Below the pieces are notes generated by a model. The model was given only the letters and a program-made list of their open reading frames with translations, made no database searches and was not told the origin of the DNA. A stretch of DNA of 64,000 bases, from positions 22,593,501 through 22,657,500 of the forward strand of contig NC_079382.1 of the NCBI RefSeq assembly GCF_021018895.1, written 5' to 3'. A program made the translations under genes and the position numbers. Positions 62,372 through 64,000 of this stretch are shown here, piece by piece; the first letter of the stretch is position 1, and the number at the start of each line of letters is the position of its first letter. The stretch is from Seriola aureovittata. Taxonomy: Eukaryota > Chordata > Actinopteri > Carangiformes > Carangidae.

Positions 62372-63590
62372 GTGAGTTAATTTGCAGCAAAATCAGGAGG
62401 AAAAAAAACCGTCAGGATTTTTCCAGTTTTACTACAATATTACAGCATCAGAGCATCACAGAAGGAAACTTCCTGAATTTAACTTTATTTAAAACACAAA
62501 TCACAAACCTGGAAACTGGATTTCAAAGGTCTGAGCGACTGTTCCTGAGATAATATTGTAAATTACACGTTTTTATTTCAGATTAAAACTTAAATCTTTG
62601 GCTAAGACATTTTATTTTGTGTTACATAAAATCAAAAACATGTTTTCTTCTTCTTCTTGCGTTAAGCTCATCTCCTGCAGAGACAGGAGTCGGGTTTTTC
62701 CCCTAATTCTACATTTGCAGAAAAGAAAGATTCCCAGCTGTGGTTCTGGTGTGTGAAGGGGCCCTCAGGGGTCGGGGCCCCGTCTGGCCTGTACTCTTTA
62801 TTTCCCCCAAAACGGTTCCAGTTGAAAATTCATCACAAATAAAAAACAGATAAAATCAACACAATTGCAACAATATATCATGTGTGATAATGTATAATAA
62901 TAAGAAAATAAGATCAATTAATAAATAAATAATAAAAATATAAATGTAAACACATCATGACTGAGACGTGAAGTGACTTCACAACCAACCAGGAAATAAA
63001 GAAAGTGAAACACGAGAAAAAACAGACGCAAGAGCCTCAAACATCTTCAGCAAAGCGTCCGTTAGCATTAGCATTAGCTTGGTAAGGTGCTAGAGTGCTA
63101 AGCTGTTGGTTTTTTTTGTCACCAACAAAGTCCTGAATCAAATCACTAAAGTTTTTATGAATCTGCCAAAAAATAAATAAATAAATAAATAACCAAAGGA
63201 TTCACAGACTGTTCACCCAGATCTTCAGCTCCAGGTACTTGTTCCGGTGACATCATCTCACCTCAGGTCTCAGGTGTGTTCACCACATGTTCAACCAGCA
63301 GCTCAACACACACACACGTCAGACTCACTCTTCTGTTTCCTCCAACTAAACCAAATAAGCCGAAAACAATCCTGTGTCTGGAAATACCTGTTAGCATGTT
63401 AGCATGTTAGCACTTCCTGTTCCCATGTCCAGAAGTCTCTGGGGTTTTTGAATGTTTTTTGTTTAATGACTGAAATAAAAAATCTGTGGTGAAACACAAG
63501 CTCCAGACATTTTGACATTTTACTTTACGACATAAAACACGTCAGTGACTCCTCCCACCTGAACAACCCTCTGACTCCTCCCACAGGAGA
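62372..63590. other. Intergenic, nothing recognised
   Basis: AT-rich. Contains AATAAATAAATAA runs (about 63170-63190) and GTTAGCAT repeats (63062-63075, 63390-63412). Confidence 0.55.
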
Positions 63591-63790
63591 GGGTCCAGAA
63601 GTGGGCGTACCTTCCTTAAGTGTCTTGGTCTTAACAGTTGAACCGTTAGCTGTTGAACTGAGCGCAATGAATCTTGGGATAGATCGGAGCCTTCATGACG
63701 CAGGGAAAGAAGGACGCACTTGAAGGAGCCTTCGACGGTCTTCAAACGTGGCTCCTGAACTGACGCCATGAGAGCTGATATTTTTCTCTC
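63590..63790. mobile_element. Dispersed repeat, copy related to 12560-12800
   Basis: Carries TTAACAGTTGAACCGTTAGC, CGGAGCCTTC and AAAGAAGGACGCACTTGAAG, all paralleled in the left copy. It lies at the window edge in apparently intergenic DNA. Confidence 0.5.
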
Positions 63791-64000
63791 CCTGTTTTTC
63801 ACGGATGGATGTAGCTAGGCAGCTAGCTACATGGGAAGACTGTACCTGCTCTTAATCACACCTGCAAAACTCTGATTGGTCGGCTGAGCACAACATCACA
63901 CCTGTAACAAGGATCGAACTTCTCAGGGTTTAATTTTATCCATGTTTTTTACATGAAGTCTTCCACTTCCTGCTTCTTCACATGGAGCTTCGTCGTTTGT

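Overview
The window reads as nuclear DNA of a teleost fish, probably a percomorph. It is AT-rich, with spliced genes, long introns, many CA/GT microsatellites, a Tc1-type transposon fossil and several repeat families typical of ray-finned fish. Gene order matches the conserved vertebrate XRN2 - NKX2-4 block (human 20p11), which lies in the NKX2-2/PAX1/FOXA2 regulatory neighbourhood.

Layout. (1) 1-4572: a small three-exon plus-strand gene for a PPC/DUF296-domain protein. Its first coding exon holds only the start codon, and its first intron carries a perfect 672-bp tandem duplication. A Tc1/mariner fossil lies upstream. (2) 4573-18250: about 13.7 kb without a recognisable complete gene. It holds microsatellites, teleost interspersed repeats, CTCF-like motifs, an orphan exon-like ATG segment, and GC-richer non-repetitive islands that look like regulatory DNA. 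(3) 18435-55922: xrn2, the nuclear 5'-3' exoribonuclease, plus strand. I resolved 31 coding exons; every junction keeps frame and the total is 987 residues. All catalytic acidic residues, the 5'-phosphate pocket and the CCHC zinc knuckle are intact. The large introns (especially 43-51 kb and 29-33 kb) contain island-like segments and repeats. (4) 57098-58831: nkx2.4 (probably nkx2.4b), minus strand, two exons, 394 residues, with the TN motif, an NK2 homeodomain with Tyr54 and the family C-terminus. It converges on xrn2 with stop codons 1.2 kb apart. (5) 59000-64000: sequence upstream of nkx2.4 with a consensus CRE and a CCAAT/GC-rich segment with splice-like exons that could be a plus-strand non-coding transcript, followed by microsatellites and repeats.

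The genes do not form a pathway. xrn2 degrades 5'-monophosphate RNA in transcription termination and RNA turnover. nkx2.4 is a developmental transcription factor (ventral forebrain and thyroid in fish). The likely reason they stay linked is that regulatory elements for the nkx2 genes lie in and around xrn2; this is inference. I found no rRNA, tRNA, CRISPR or prokaryotic feature. The most notable items are the exact 672-bp duplication, the ATG-only exon, two pure CAG polyglutamine tracts in the convergent genes, a MITE beside a splice donor of xrn2, and the candidate spliced non-coding transcript upstream of nkx2.4.
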